From Clostridiales bacterium UBA4698 (GTDB lineage Bacteria; Bacillota; Clostridia; TANB77; UBA1234): 64,000 nucleotides of DNA. Made by a program: the position numbers and the translations under genes. Of the stretch, positions 26,590 through 35,452 are shown piece by piece (the first letter of the stretch is position 1; each line of letters starts with the position of its first letter). The notes under the pieces are model-generated. The model made no database searches, was not told where the DNA came from, and saw only the letters and a list, made by a program, of their open reading frames with translations. The stretch covers positions 1,875 to 65,874 of the forward strand of contig DHKI01000037.1 of assembly GCA_002404755.1 (NCBI GenBank). Reading direction: 5' to 3'.

Positions 26590-27129
26590 TTACTTTGAAA
26601 ATGGCATACCAAGAAGTCTTAATAGCTCTTTTGCCTCTTCATCTGTGTTAGCTGTTGTTACGAAAATAACGTCCATACCTCTGATTTTATCTATTTTATC
26701 ATATTCGATTTCTGGGAATATTAATTGCTCTTTAACACCCATTGAGTAGTTTCCTCTTCCATCGAAAGAGTTTGGAGATAATCCTTTAAAATCTCTTACT
26801 CTTGGAAGTGCAACTGCAAATAATTTTTCTACGAAATCATACATTTTTTGATTTCTAAGTGTTACTTTGCATCCAATTTCCATTCCTTCTCTAATCTTAA
26901 AACCAGCTATTGACTTTTTAGCTTTTGTCGTAACAGCCTTTTGTCCAGTAATAATTTCTAAATCTCTAACTGCGTTCTCTAAAGCTTTAGCATTTTCTCT
27001 AACATCGCTTACGCCCATGTTTATAACAACTTTTTCAAGCTTTGGAACTTGCATTACTGATTTATAGTTAAATTTCTTCATTAATTCTGGTACAACTTCA
27101 TTTACATATACATCTTTTAATCCTGACAT
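26590..27129 (-). CDS. rplE: 50S ribosomal protein L5
   Basis: A 179-aa 5S rRNA-binding protein (MQVPKLEKVVINMGVSD, ITGQKAVTTKAKKSIAGFKIREG). ATG 27129 follows AGGAGG. A GTG codon one position earlier (27132) is in frame but less likely. Confidence 0.97.
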   Translation of the reverse strand: MSGLKDVYVNEVVPELMKKFNYKSVMQVPKLEKVVINMGVSDVRENAKALENAVRDLEIITGQKAVTTKAKKSIAGFKIREGMEIGCKVTLRNQKMYDFVEKLFAVALPRVRDFKGLSPNSFDGRGNYSMGVKEQLIFPEIEYDKIDKIRGMDVIFVTTANTDEEAKELLRLLGMPFSK

Positions 27130-27146
27130 CACGATTACCTCCTTTC

Positions 27147-27467
27147 CTATTTAATTTCTTCTCCGCATTTAGCACATACTCTAACTTTTGTGCCATCTTT
27201 CTTTGTGTCAACTTTTACTCTAACACCTTTTCCACACTTTGAGCAGAATGGGTTTGCTTTAGAAGCATTAATTGCAACTTCAGCTTTTATAATTCCACCT
27301 GTTTCTCCTGCTTTTTTAGGTTTTGTATGTTTTGTTCTAACGTTAACTCCCTCAACAACTACTGTATTATCTTTTGGGTTTGCTGCAAGAACTTTACCTT
27401 TTTTACCTTTATCAGCTCCAGAGTTAATAACTACTGTATCGCCTTTTTTAATGTGTAGATTATTCAT
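27147..27467 (-). CDS. rplX: 50S ribosomal protein L24
   Basis: A 106-aa protein with a KOW motif (KKGDTVVINSGADKGKKGKVL) and GVNVRTKHTKP. The C-terminal part carries two CXXC pairs (CSKCGKG, CAKCGEE), a zinc-type variant. Confidence 0.97.
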   Translation of the reverse strand: MNNLHIKKGDTVVINSGADKGKKGKVLAANPKDNTVVVEGVNVRTKHTKPKKAGETGGIIKAEVAINASKANPFCSKCGKGVRVKVDTKKDGTKVRVCAKCGEEIK

Positions 27468-27530
27468 TTATTTTTACACCTACCTTTAAACGTTTATTTT
27501 TAAGTTTTGCTTCTACTTTGAACCCCAATA

Positions 27531-27899
27531 TTATAATACTTCAGGAGCAAGTGAAAGAATTTTCATATAATCATTATCTCTTAATTCTCTTGCTACTGGT
27601 CCAAATATACGTGTTCCTCTTGGAGTCTTGTCATCTTTTATTATAACTGCTGCATTCTCGTCAAATCTGATATAAGAACCATCTGGTCTTTGAAGACCTT
27701 TCTTGCTTCTAACTATAACAGCTTTAACAACATCTCCTTTTTTTACCATTCCACCTGGTGCAGCACTTTTTACAGAAGCTACTATAACATCACCGATGTT
27801 AGCGAATTTTCTATAAGAACCGCCCATACATCTAATGCACATTAACTCTTTAGCACCTGTATTATCAGCAACTTTTAATATTGTTTGTTGTTGTATCAT
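27531..27899 (-). CDS. rplN: 50S ribosomal protein L14
   Basis: A 122-aa protein (MIQQQTILKVADNTGAKELM, GTRIFGPVARELRDNDYMKILSLAPEVL). ATG 27899 follows AAAGGAGA; an in-frame upstream Met at 27923 has no support. Confidence 0.97.
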   Translation of the reverse strand: MIQQQTILKVADNTGAKELMCIRCMGGSYRKFANIGDVIVASVKSAAPGGMVKKGDVVKAVIVRSKKGLQRPDGSYIRFDENAAVIIKDDKTPRGTRIFGPVARELRDNDYMKILSLAPEVL

Positions 27900-27967
27900 T
27901 TTTATTTCTCCTTTCAGATGCATCTGTCCTTTCTTTCAAGGACTTACACCAATTTTAAAACATTAGC

Positions 27968-28225
27968 TTATTTAGCTTTTTCAACAATCTCAACTAATCT
28001 CCATCTCTTATCCTTAGATAAAGGTCTTGTTTCCATTACTTTAACTGTATCGCCAATTCCGCATTCATTATTTTCATCATGAGCTTTTAGTTTGAATGTT
28101 CTCTTCATGATTTTTCCGTATAATGGGTGCTTATAACCAGTTTCAACAGCTACAACGATTGTTTTATCCATTTTATCGCTTATAACTTTTCCTACTCTAG
28201 TTTTTCTTAAAGCTCTTTCTTCCAT
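27968..28225 (-). CDS. rpsQ: 30S ribosomal protein S17
   Basis: An 85-aa OB-fold protein (LRKTRVGKVISDKMDKTIVVAVE, YGKIMKRTFKLKAHDENNECGIGD). It is in the canonical place between rpmC and rplN. Confidence 0.97.
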   Translation of the reverse strand: MEERALRKTRVGKVISDKMDKTIVVAVETGYKHPLYGKIMKRTFKLKAHDENNECGIGDTVKVMETRPLSKDKRWRLVEIVEKAK

Positions 28226-28265
28226 AACTTAAGTTCTTCTCCTTTCTTATGGATTTCTTTTTTTA

Positions 28266-28469
28266 TTATTCAGCGCTATCTTGTAGCTCTCTTTCTTTTA
28301 ATATAGTCTTAATTTTTGCTATATCTCTTTTTGTATTTCTTATTTTCATCGGATTATCTAGTCCGTTTGCTGCTGATTGAAATCTTAATTTGAATAATTC
28401 AGATTTTAATTCAACTAGCTCTTTTTCTAAATCCGATGAAGCCATTTTTCTAATCTCATTAGCCTTCAT
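28266..28469 (-). CDS. rpmC: 50S ribosomal protein L29
   Basis: A 67-aa helical hairpin (MKANEIRKMASSDLEKEL, then LFKLRFQSAANGLDNPMKI). I start at ATG 28469, which overlaps the rplP end by 11 bp and has GGTGG inside rplP. A GTG at 28481 is possible. Confidence 0.95.
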   Translation of the reverse strand: MKANEIRKMASSDLEKELVELKSELFKLRFQSAANGLDNPMKIRNTKRDIAKIKTILKERELQDSAE

Positions 28470-28899
28470 CGTCTTCACCACCTTCTACTTTACTTGCAGT
28501 AATGATTTTTGTTTTTACAGGAAGTTTGTGAGCAGCAAGTCTAAATGCTTCTCTTGCAACTTCCTCAGGGATTCCAGCCATCTCAAATAATACTCTTCCT
28601 GGCTTTACAACAGCTACATAGTATTCAACTGCACCCTTTCCACTACCCATACGAGTTTCTGCTGGTTTCTTAGTAATTGGTTTGTCTGGGAATATTTTAA
28701 TCCAAACGTTACCACCTCTTTTAATGAAACGTGTCATAGCAACTCTGGCAGCTTCTATTTGATTAGAAGTAATTCTTCCAGCTTCTAGTGCTTGTAGACC
28801 ATACTCTCCATATGTTATTTCAGCACCTCTAGTAGCTCTACCTCTATTTCTACCTTTTTGCATTTTTCTATATTTTGTTCTTTTTGGCATTAGTGGCAT
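28459..28899 (-). CDS. rplP: 50S ribosomal protein L16
   Basis: A 146-aa protein (MPKRTKYRKMQKGRNRGRAT, GKGAVEYYVAVVKPGRVLFEM). Its ATG shares one base with the rpsC stop (TAATG), which implies coupled translation. Confidence 0.97.
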   Translation of the reverse strand: MPLMPKRTKYRKMQKGRNRGRATRGAEITYGEYGLQALEAGRITSNQIEAARVAMTRFIKRGGNVWIKIFPDKPITKKPAETRMGSGKGAVEYYVAVVKPGRVLFEMAGIPEEVAREAFRLAAHKLPVKTKIITASKVEGGEDDEG

Positions 28900-29558
28900 T
28901 ATGCTCTACCTCCTTCTGCTTCTTTTTTTGTAGGAAGTACTTCGCCTTTATATATCCAAACTTTTACACCGATTTTTCCGTATGTTGTATTTGCTTCAGC
29001 AAATCCATAATCGATATCAGCTCTTAATGTTTGTAGTGGCACTGTACCCTCTTTATAAAACTCTGATCTTGCGATTTCAGCACCGCCAAGTCTACCAGAA
29101 ACTGCAGTTTTAATACCTTTTGCTCCTGCTTTTGTAGCTTTTGCCATGCTTTGTTTCAAAGCTTTTCTGTATGATATTCTTCTTTCTAATTGTCCCGCAA
29201 TGTTTTCTGCAACTAATTGTGCGTCTGTATCAACATTTTTAACTTCGATTACGTTAATGTTGATATCCTTTTTAAATAATTTTGCGATATCAGCTCTTAA
29301 CTTGTTAACACTTTCACCATTTTTACCAAGAACAATACCTGGTTTTGCAGTATAAACATTTGCTTTTATACTTTTTGCTGTTCTTTCGATTTCAATTCTT
29401 GAAACTCCAGCAGCAAATAAATTCTTTTTAATATATTTACGAATTGCAACGTCTTCAACTAGGTTGTCAGCAAAATCTTTTTTGCTTGCATACCATTTTG
29501 AATCCCAATCTTTAATCACTCCCACTCTTAAACCATGTGGGTTCATTTTTTGTCCCAT
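28899..29558 (-). CDS. rpsC: 30S ribosomal protein S3
   Basis: A 219-aa protein (MGQKMNPHGLRVGVIKDWDS) with a KH domain (IVLGKNGESVNKL) and a C-terminal domain (TTYGKIGVKVWIYKGEVLP). Confidence 0.97.
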   Translation of the reverse strand: MGQKMNPHGLRVGVIKDWDSKWYASKKDFADNLVEDVAIRKYIKKNLFAAGVSRIEIERTAKSIKANVYTAKPGIVLGKNGESVNKLRADIAKLFKKDININVIEVKNVDTDAQLVAENIAGQLERRISYRKALKQSMAKATKAGAKGIKTAVSGRLGGAEIARSEFYKEGTVPLQTLRADIDYGFAEANTTYGKIGVKVWIYKGEVLPTKKEAEGGRA

Positions 29559-29578
29559 TTAAAATATCCTCCTTTCTA

Positions 29579-29914
29579 CTAATCTCTTTCTTTTAGTACA
29601 ACTTCAATGTGAGAAGTTCTTTTTCTTATTCTATTAGCTCTACCTTGTGTAGCAGCTCTTATTCTCTTCATTGTAGCACCTTGATTAGCATAGATTTCAG
29701 CAACATATAATTTGCTAGCATCCATATTGTGATTATTTTCTGCATTTGCAATAGCTGATTTTAATAACTTTTCAACTAATGGAGATGCAGCTTTTGGTGT
29801 GAATTTTAAAATTGCTAATGCTTCATTAACATCTTTTCCTCTAATTAAATCGATAACGATTTTAACTTTTCTGGCAGATATTCTAGCATGTTTTAAACTA
29901 GCTCTACTTTCCAC
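29579..29914 (-). CDS. rplV: 50S ribosomal protein L22
   Basis: A 111-aa protein (ISARKVKIVIDLIRGKDVNEAL; loop region MKRIRAATQGRANRIRKRTSHIEVVL) that lines the exit tunnel. Confidence 0.97.
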   Translation of the reverse strand: MESRASLKHARISARKVKIVIDLIRGKDVNEALAILKFTPKAASPLVEKLLKSAIANAENNHNMDASKLYVAEIYANQGATMKRIRAATQGRANRIRKRTSHIEVVLKERD

Positions 29915-29945
29915 TTTTATTTCCTCCTATCATTACGATTTTATA

Positions 29946-30227
29946 CTATTTACTAACTTTAGTAGTTTTATCTCCAGCATGACCTTTGAAAGTTCTTGTT
30001 GGAACAAACTCACCTAGTTTGTGACCAATCATTTCATCTGAAATATAAACTGGAACATGTTTTCTTCCGTCATGTACAGCTATTGTATGGCCAACCATTT
30101 GAGGGAAGATTGTTGATGCTCTTGACCAAGTTTTTAAAACTTCTTTTTTGTTTTCTTCGTTCATTTTTTCGATTCTAGCTAAAAGCTTTGGATCAACGAA
30201 AGGTCCTTTTTTAATAGATCTTGACAT
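29946..30227 (-). CDS. rpsS: 30S ribosomal protein S19
   Basis: A 93-aa protein (MSRSIKKGPFVDPKLLARIE, HNGRKH-like IAVHDGRKHVPVYISDEMIGHKLGEFVPTRTF) in the subunit head. Confidence 0.97.
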   Translation of the reverse strand: MSRSIKKGPFVDPKLLARIEKMNEENKKEVLKTWSRASTIFPQMVGHTIAVHDGRKHVPVYISDEMIGHKLGEFVPTRTFKGHAGDKTTKVSK

Positions 30228-30240
30228 TTAACTTACCTCC

Positions 30241-31074
30241 TTATTTAGCATTTCTTCTCTTAGTTATAAACTTGCTGCTTGCTTTCTTAGTGTTACGTGT
30301 CTTGTATCCAAGAGCTGGTTTGCCCCAAGGAGTAACAGGTCCTGGTCTACCAACTGGTGACTTACCTTCACCACCACCATGAGGGTGATCATTAGGGTTC
30401 ATTACAGAACCTCTAACTTCAGGTCTCTTACCTAGCCATCTGCTCTTACCAGCTTTACCAAGTTTGATATTTTCATGCTCAGTATTACCGATTTGACCGA
30501 TTGTAGCTATACAATCTACACTTACTAATCTCATTTCGCCTGATGGCAATCTAACGTGAGCATATTTACCTTCTTTAGCCATAAGTTGTGCTGCATTACC
30601 TGCACTTCTTACCATTTGAGCTCCTTTACCTGGTTTTAATTCTATGCAATGAATCATTGTACCAACTGGAATACTTGAAATTGGTAAGCTATTACCTGGT
30701 TTAATATCAGCATTTTTACCAGCCATTACTTTGCTTCCAACTGTTAAACCGATTGGAGCAAGTATGTATGCTTTTTCGCCATCTTCATATTGTAATAATG
30801 CGATGTTAGCTGTTCTGTTTGGATCATATTCTATTGAAACAACAGTAGCTGGAACATCTACTTTTCTTCTCTTAAAATCTATAATTCTATATTTTCTTCT
30901 TGAACCGCCACCTTGATGTCTAACAGTGATTCTACCATAAGAATTTCTACCAGCATTTTTCTTTAAGCTTGTTGTTAAAGATTTCTCTGGCTTTGTTTTT
31001 GTGATTTCTTCAAATGTAGAAACTGTCATACCTCTTCTAGATGGAGTTGTTGGTCTAAATTGTTTAATACCCAT
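30241..31074 (-). CDS. rplB: 50S ribosomal protein L2
   Basis: A 277-aa peptidyl-transferase-region protein. It ends in the conserved VMNPNDHPHGGGEGKSPVGR and carries the RNA-binding GGGSRRKYRIIDFKR. Confidence 0.97.
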   Translation of the reverse strand: MGIKQFRPTTPSRRGMTVSTFEEITKTKPEKSLTTSLKKNAGRNSYGRITVRHQGGGSRRKYRIIDFKRRKVDVPATVVSIEYDPNRTANIALLQYEDGEKAYILAPIGLTVGSKVMAGKNADIKPGNSLPISSIPVGTMIHCIELKPGKGAQMVRSAGNAAQLMAKEGKYAHVRLPSGEMRLVSVDCIATIGQIGNTEHENIKLGKAGKSRWLGKRPEVRGSVMNPNDHPHGGGEGKSPVGRPGPVTPWGKPALGYKTRNTKKASSKFITKRRNAK

Positions 31075-31197
31075 TTTTTCTCTCCCTTTCTAACGTTTAG
31101 AAATTTACAATTTCTTTTTTGTTTGCTAATTTTGCAGGCTAAAGTCTATTGGGTTATAAACTCCATGTCTTTAACTATTAGCAAATCTATATTTTAA

Positions 31198-31542
31198 CTA
31201 AGCTCCAAAAGCTTCGATAGATGTTTTATATTTTTTATCTATCTTCTTAACTTTTCCGCCTTTTTCTAAGTAAGTCATTTCTTTAGCATCTTTTGCTATT
31301 GTAACAATTGCTTTCTTCCAATCAGATGTTCTTCCTTGGTTAGCACCTTGTCTCTTTGGCTTACCTTTAACGTTTATTGTTTTAACGTCAAGTACTTTTA
31401 CTTCGAATAATTTTTCAACGGCATTTCTAATATCTATTTTAGTTGCCTTTTTATTAACTTCAAATGTGTACTTTCCTTCATTCATAGCAAAACTGCTTTT
31501 CTCTGTAATTATTGGTCTAATGATTATATCTTCTGCTACCAT
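31198..31542 (-). CDS. rplW: 50S ribosomal protein L23
   Basis: A 114-aa protein (DIIIRPIITEKSSFAMNEGKYTFEV, LDVKTINVKGKPKR) at the tunnel exit, a docking site for SRP and trigger factor. Its ATG overlaps the rplD stop by one base. Confidence 0.97.
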   Translation of the reverse strand: MVAEDIIIRPIITEKSSFAMNEGKYTFEVNKKATKIDIRNAVEKLFEVKVLDVKTINVKGKPKRQGANQGRTSDWKKAIVTIAKDAKEMTYLEKGGKVKKIDKKYKTSIEAFGA

Positions 31543-32162
31543 TATGCGTACACCTCCTCTATTTTGGCTACTGCATCTTTAGTAACAACAAACATATCAT
31601 ACTTTAAGATATCATATGTATTGATTGTGCTTACTAAAGCTGTTTTAATATCAGGAATGTTTCTAGCTGAAGCTTGTACATTTAAGTTTTTATCAGCTAA
31701 AACAACTAATGCTTTGTTTACATTCAAATTCTCTAATACTTTTGCCATATTCTTTGTTTTAATTTCATCAAAATCTAAGCTATCTAATACAACAAGTTTG
31801 TTTTCTTGAACTTTTGTTGTTAAAGCAGATTTTAATGCAAGTCTTCTAACTTTTTTATTTAAAGTATATCTGTATGATCTTGGTTTTGGTCCAAGTGCGA
31901 TACCACCTTTAATCCATTGTGGAGCTCTGATACTACCTTGTCTAGCTCTACCTGTACCTTTTTGTTTCCAAGGTTTCTTTCCACCACCAGTTACTTCTGT
32001 ACGTGTTTTTGTAGATTGTGTACCTTGTCTTTGATTAGCTAAATAATTAAGAACTACTTCATGCATAACATCTTCATTAACTTCTACTGCGAAAATGCTG
32101 TCTGCAAGCTCTATATCGCCAACCTTTTTGCCTTCTTTATTTAATAAATCAACCTTTGGCAT
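31542..32162 (-). CDS. rplD: 50S ribosomal protein L4
   Basis: A 206-aa protein with the long tunnel loop (GGGKKPWKQKGTGRARQGSIRAPQW). L4 can autoregulate S10 operons in some bacteria, which is relevant to the long leader upstream of rpsJ. Confidence 0.97.
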   Translation of the reverse strand: MPKVDLLNKEGKKVGDIELADSIFAVEVNEDVMHEVVLNYLANQRQGTQSTKTRTEVTGGGKKPWKQKGTGRARQGSIRAPQWIKGGIALGPKPRSYRYTLNKKVRRLALKSALTTKVQENKLVVLDSLDFDEIKTKNMAKVLENLNVNKALVVLADKNLNVQASARNIPDIKTALVSTINTYDILKYDMFVVTKDAVAKIEEVYA

Positions 32163-32181
32163 TTATATTTCCTCCTTCCTC

Positions 32182-32832
32182 TTATTTAGCACTCTTAGAA
32201 ACTGCTGTTCTAGCTGTTTCTTTAATTCTTACTAATGAATTTTTATATCCTGGAATTGAACCTTTAATTAAGATAACGTTCTTATCCATATCAACTCTAA
32301 CAATTTGTAAGTTTTGTACTGTTACAGTATCTTTTCCTGTATGTCCTGGTAACTTCTTACCTGGGAATACTCTACCTGGTGAAGATGTAGGTCCCATAGA
32401 ACCTGGTCTTCTGTGATACATAGAGCCATGTCCTTTTGGTCCAATGTGTTGTCCATGTCTCTTAATAACACCTTGGAATCCTTTTCCTTTAGAAACACCT
32501 TGAACATCAACTAATTCTCCAGCTTCGAAGATATCAGCTTTAAGTTCATCTCCAACATTATAAGATTCGATATCATCTAATCTTAATTCTTTTACATATT
32601 TCTTATATGCAAGTTTAACTTTATCAAATTGACCTTTTTCAGGTTTGTTCATTTGTTTTTCTTTAACTTCTCCAGTTGCAAGAACTATCGCGTTGTAACC
32701 ATCTGTTTCAATAGTTTTCTTTCTTAAAACTAAGCTTGGTTCAACTTCTACAACTGTTACTGGAATAACTAATCCGTCGTTATCGAATATTTGAGTCATT
32801 CCCAATTTTTTTCCGTAAATACCTTTTTTCAT
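32182..32832 (-). CDS. rplC: 50S ribosomal protein L3
   Basis: A 216-aa protein (GIYGKKLGMTQIFDNDGLVIPVTVV; the long loop GKGFQGVIKRHG, then MGPTSSPGRVFPGKKLPGH). Confidence 0.97.
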   Translation of the reverse strand: MKKGIYGKKLGMTQIFDNDGLVIPVTVVEVEPSLVLRKKTIETDGYNAIVLATGEVKEKQMNKPEKGQFDKVKLAYKKYVKELRLDDIESYNVGDELKADIFEAGELVDVQGVSKGKGFQGVIKRHGQHIGPKGHGSMYHRRPGSMGPTSSPGRVFPGKKLPGHTGKDTVTVQNLQIVRVDMDKNVILIKGSIPGYKNSLVRIKETARTAVSKSAK

Positions 32833-32915
32833 TGTTAATTAACCTCCTTGGCTATTGGTTCACACTTTTTTGGTGAACATGACCTTTGTTTTCGAACTTA
32901 CTATATAATAGATAA

Positions 32916-33257
32916 TTATTTATCTATTTTCATTTCAACTTCTACACCAGCTGGTAACTCGATTTTCATAAGAGCTTCAGTTGTTTTTGAAGTTGGGTAA
33001 AGAATATCGATAACTCTCTTGTGTGTTCTCATTTCGAATTGTTCTCTTGAATCTTTGTATTTGTGAGGTGATCTCAAGATTGTTACAACTTCTTTCTTTG
33101 TAGGTAGTGGAATTGGACCAGATACGCTAGCGCCTGTTCTCTTAGCCGTTTCTACTATTTTTTCAGCAGACTGATCTAAAATCGCATGATCGAAAGCTTT
33201 AAGTCTAATTCTAATTTTTTCCTTTCCTACTTCTGCTACTTTGTTTGCTTTTGGCAT
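32916..33257 (-). CDS. rpsJ: 30S ribosomal protein S10
   Basis: A 113-aa protein (KIRIRLKAFDHAILDQSAEKI, GPIPLPTKKEVVTILRSPHK). It has an N-terminal extension of about 10 residues (MPKANKVAEVGK) compared with the usual 102-103 aa. The start is supported by AAGGAGGG at 8 bp. It is the first gene of the operon. Confidence 0.97.
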   Translation of the reverse strand: MPKANKVAEVGKEKIRIRLKAFDHAILDQSAEKIVETAKRTGASVSGPIPLPTKKEVVTILRSPHKYKDSREQFEMRTHKRVIDILYPTSKTTEALMKIELPAGVEVEMKIDK

Positions 33258-33500
33258 CGTTTTTCCCTCCTTAAAAATTTGCGTGCCAGCAAAGCTTCAA
33301 CGCACCCGGGTGTTTCAAAAACTCCCATTATTAAACCCAAGGCAGAAAATCCTTGGGAAAAGTGCTTTCTAACCCTTGCCGCCCGATTTTAAACCGGACA
33401 TACTCCGTGAAAGTTCCCTGCCAACTAAGGGCAGCCACATTTCACATCAACGCATTATCACAGCAAGTATTATTATAAAGCCTACTAGAGGAAAAAGCAA
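33258..33500 (-). promoter_or_regulatory. S10 operon promoter and structured 5' leader
   Basis: On the minus strand the -35 TTGCTT (33495-33500) and -10 TATAAT (33472-33477) are exactly 17 bp apart. The transcript would have a leader of about 205 nt that is clearly more GC-rich than its surroundings. It includes the hairpin CCCAAGG/CCTTGGG (33336-33342 with 33351-33357) and the palindrome CACCCGGGTG (33303-33312). This looks like an autoregulatory leader, possibly for L4. No known motif name can be assigned from sequence alone. Confidence 0.75.
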
Positions 33501-33582
33501 GCTTTTTTTGAAAATTTTTCTTGTTTTATGTAAATTTGTTTTTGCTAATTTTTGTAATTATAAATCAAGTTAATTTTCACCG

Positions 33583-34191
33583 TTATTTTGTCAAATCCTC
33601 CACATTAAACAAATTATATCCCTCATAGTTATAACTTGTATCTATGCCTTTCATGTAGACTTCTCTGTCATTTATTTTGTCTGTTAGTGCATTTTTTAAT
33701 AAATATTTAATTTCTAGATTTTTTATTGGACTTCTCTCCATCGCCAATAAGTAATCTTCTTTGTTTATTTTGCTCCAATCAACCACCATTTTTAATTCTT
33801 TTTTTAGTATCATATCTAGCCATATTCTAGTGCTTCTTCCATTTCCCTCTATAAATGGATGAGCAACATTCATCTCTATATACTTTTCTACAATTTCATC
33901 AAAATTGCTTTGAGGCATTTGGTCAATTTTGTTTAAAGCTTCTTCTAAATACATTGCAGATGCAAATCTAAAATTGTTTTTTGATATATTTTCTTTTCTC
34001 ATTTTACCAGCAAATTCATATATGTCTTCAAACAAGTATTTATGTATTTCTGCTAAACCTTTATATGTACCCGCTTCTATTTTGTCTAATATTTTATTTT
34101 CGAACAATTCGATTGCCTTTATTTTTGTTATTCTTTCTTCTTCTTTTGCTAGTTCTATCGAATTTGTTATACCTAATTTATTTTCTAACAT
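33583..34191 (-). CDS. Fic-domain AMP transferase, class III (self-inhibited)
   Basis: The 202-aa protein carries the Fic catalytic loop HPFIEGNGRSTR (around residues 111-122), whose His activates a target hydroxyl for AMP transfer from ATP. Near the C-terminus SYNYEG (about 186-191) fits the inhibitory motif (S/T)xxxE(G/N), placing it in the C-terminally inhibited class III, as in Neisseria Fic. No separate antitoxin ORF adjoins it, which agrees. The target is unknown; gyrase and topoisomerase IV are known for some relatives. Confidence 0.88.
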   Translation of the reverse strand: MLENKLGITNSIELAKEEERITKIKAIELFENKILDKIEAGTYKGLAEIHKYLFEDIYEFAGKMRKENISKNNFRFASAMYLEEALNKIDQMPQSNFDEIVEKYIEMNVAHPFIEGNGRSTRIWLDMILKKELKMVVDWSKINKEDYLLAMERSPIKNLEIKYLLKNALTDKINDREVYMKGIDTSYNYEGYNLFNVEDLTK

Positions 34192-34278
34192 TATTCTTTT
34201 ATATGATTTTTAGTATCATATTCTCCTTTCCATTTTCTTTTAGAATACCAAAATTTTTAGCAATTTGCAATTTTGGTT

Positions 34279-35232
34279 TTAAAGTTCTTCTCCTGCGCCT
34301 ATTTTTCTGGCCTTTTTATATTTTTCGCCATCTTTTTTAGTTATTTTCTCTTCTTTTATGCCATTTGGTGTACATATTTTTAATTCAACATAACCTTTTG
34401 ATATTTTTGGATGCCTTAGCACTCTGTTTTGCGTACCAGATATCTCTTCTTTACTTGCTAATAGATAGATATATTTTTCGTCTTCGAATGGTGATTCTGC
34501 ATCTTTTAATGTTTTATGTATTTTTGTTCTTTCTATTCTACATATGAAATGGCACCAATCATCTTCTGAAATCTCGCACTCCATACCTTGAGGGCAAGGT
34601 GCAATTATTGTTGCTCCTTGATTTATTAAAGCTTTTTTGTATCTCATTATGCTTTTATAATTTTCTGGCGTGCCTGGTTCTATTATAAATAGAAATTTAT
34701 TTGTTGATTGCCATAGCTTTTTTAGTATGATTTCTTTTTGTTCTTCTTTTATTTCATTTAACATATATGATGATACAACAAAATCTGCTTTTTCTACAAG
34801 TTCACCTGCTGCTATATCTTTTAAAATCCATTTGGCTTTTTCTAAGTTTGTATTTTGCATAAGTTTTTTTCCAAACTTGAGCATGTTTTCTTCTCGCTCT
34901 ACACAGGTGATTTCCTTAAAATCAAACATTTCATTAACTGCCCATGTTGCTGCTCCTGTACCAGCTCCGACATCTAAAAGTGATTTTATTTCTATGTCTT
35001 TTATATATTTGTACGAATTTTCTATTGCAGAATATACAGCTGTATATGTTGCGGGCATTCTTGCATTAGCATACGAAACAACATCTATTTCACTTGATAA
35101 TAGTGTGCTTCCTGTTCTTTGTTGATTCATATATCTTTCACTAATATTCGAATATGCATTTTTTAATTCTGTTTGTTTATATTTATTTGATATTTTTTCT
35201 AAGTTAGTTTTTAATTCTTCTGGCAATTTCAT
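34279..35232 (-). CDS. Rsm22/METTL17-like rRNA methyltransferase homologue
   Basis: The 317-aa protein shows the Rsm22 hallmarks SYANARMPATYTAV (about residues 49-62), SAM motif LLDVGAGTGAATWA, and a Cys-rich APCPQGMECEISEDDWCHF. Its C-x5-C-x7-C spacing plus one later Cys (LKICTPNG) matches the four-Cys 4Fe-4S site described for the mitochondrial homologue METTL17. It probably acts on small-subunit rRNA or assembly. A weak stem-loop follows the gene, before fic. Confidence 0.82.
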   Translation of the reverse strand: MKLPEELKTNLEKISNKYKQTELKNAYSNISERYMNQQRTGSTLLSSEIDVVSYANARMPATYTAVYSAIENSYKYIKDIEIKSLLDVGAGTGAATWAVNEMFDFKEITCVEREENMLKFGKKLMQNTNLEKAKWILKDIAAGELVEKADFVVSSYMLNEIKEEQKEIILKKLWQSTNKFLFIIEPGTPENYKSIMRYKKALINQGATIIAPCPQGMECEISEDDWCHFICRIERTKIHKTLKDAESPFEDEKYIYLLASKEEISGTQNRVLRHPKISKGYVELKICTPNGIKEEKITKKDGEKYKKARKIGAGEEL

Positions 35233-35307
35233 TTTTCTCTCCCGTTTTAAGTGTGTTTACTAATTATAATATTTTTTCAGCTTTACTTTAATGTAGCACT
35301 GTCAATA

Positions 35308-35432
35308 GTTTTTTATAGAGCCAACTGCTCTTAAACTATATTTTTATTCAACATATTTATTTTATCTTTTTTTCTAAATTAGTTTACACCACCATGATTT
35401 TTTATTGAACATGCTATGCTTAAACTACATTT
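35308..35432. repeat. Dispersed intergenic repeat, copies D1 and D2
   Basis: D1 has both blocks (TATAGAGCCAACTGCTCTTAA, then CTAAATTAGTTTACAC). D2 repeats the first block (TTGAACATGCTATGCTTAAAC). It fills most of the 220-bp gap between alr and the Rsm22-like gene, which holds no ORF. Confidence 0.55.
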
Positions 35433-35452
35433 CTGCACTAATATTTATTTTG

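Noticed and set aside
30000..30180. Many plus-strand ORFs opposite the ribosomal operon
   Set aside because: They lack ribosome sites, have Phe/Leu/Ser-rich translations and lie antisense to well-conserved genes.
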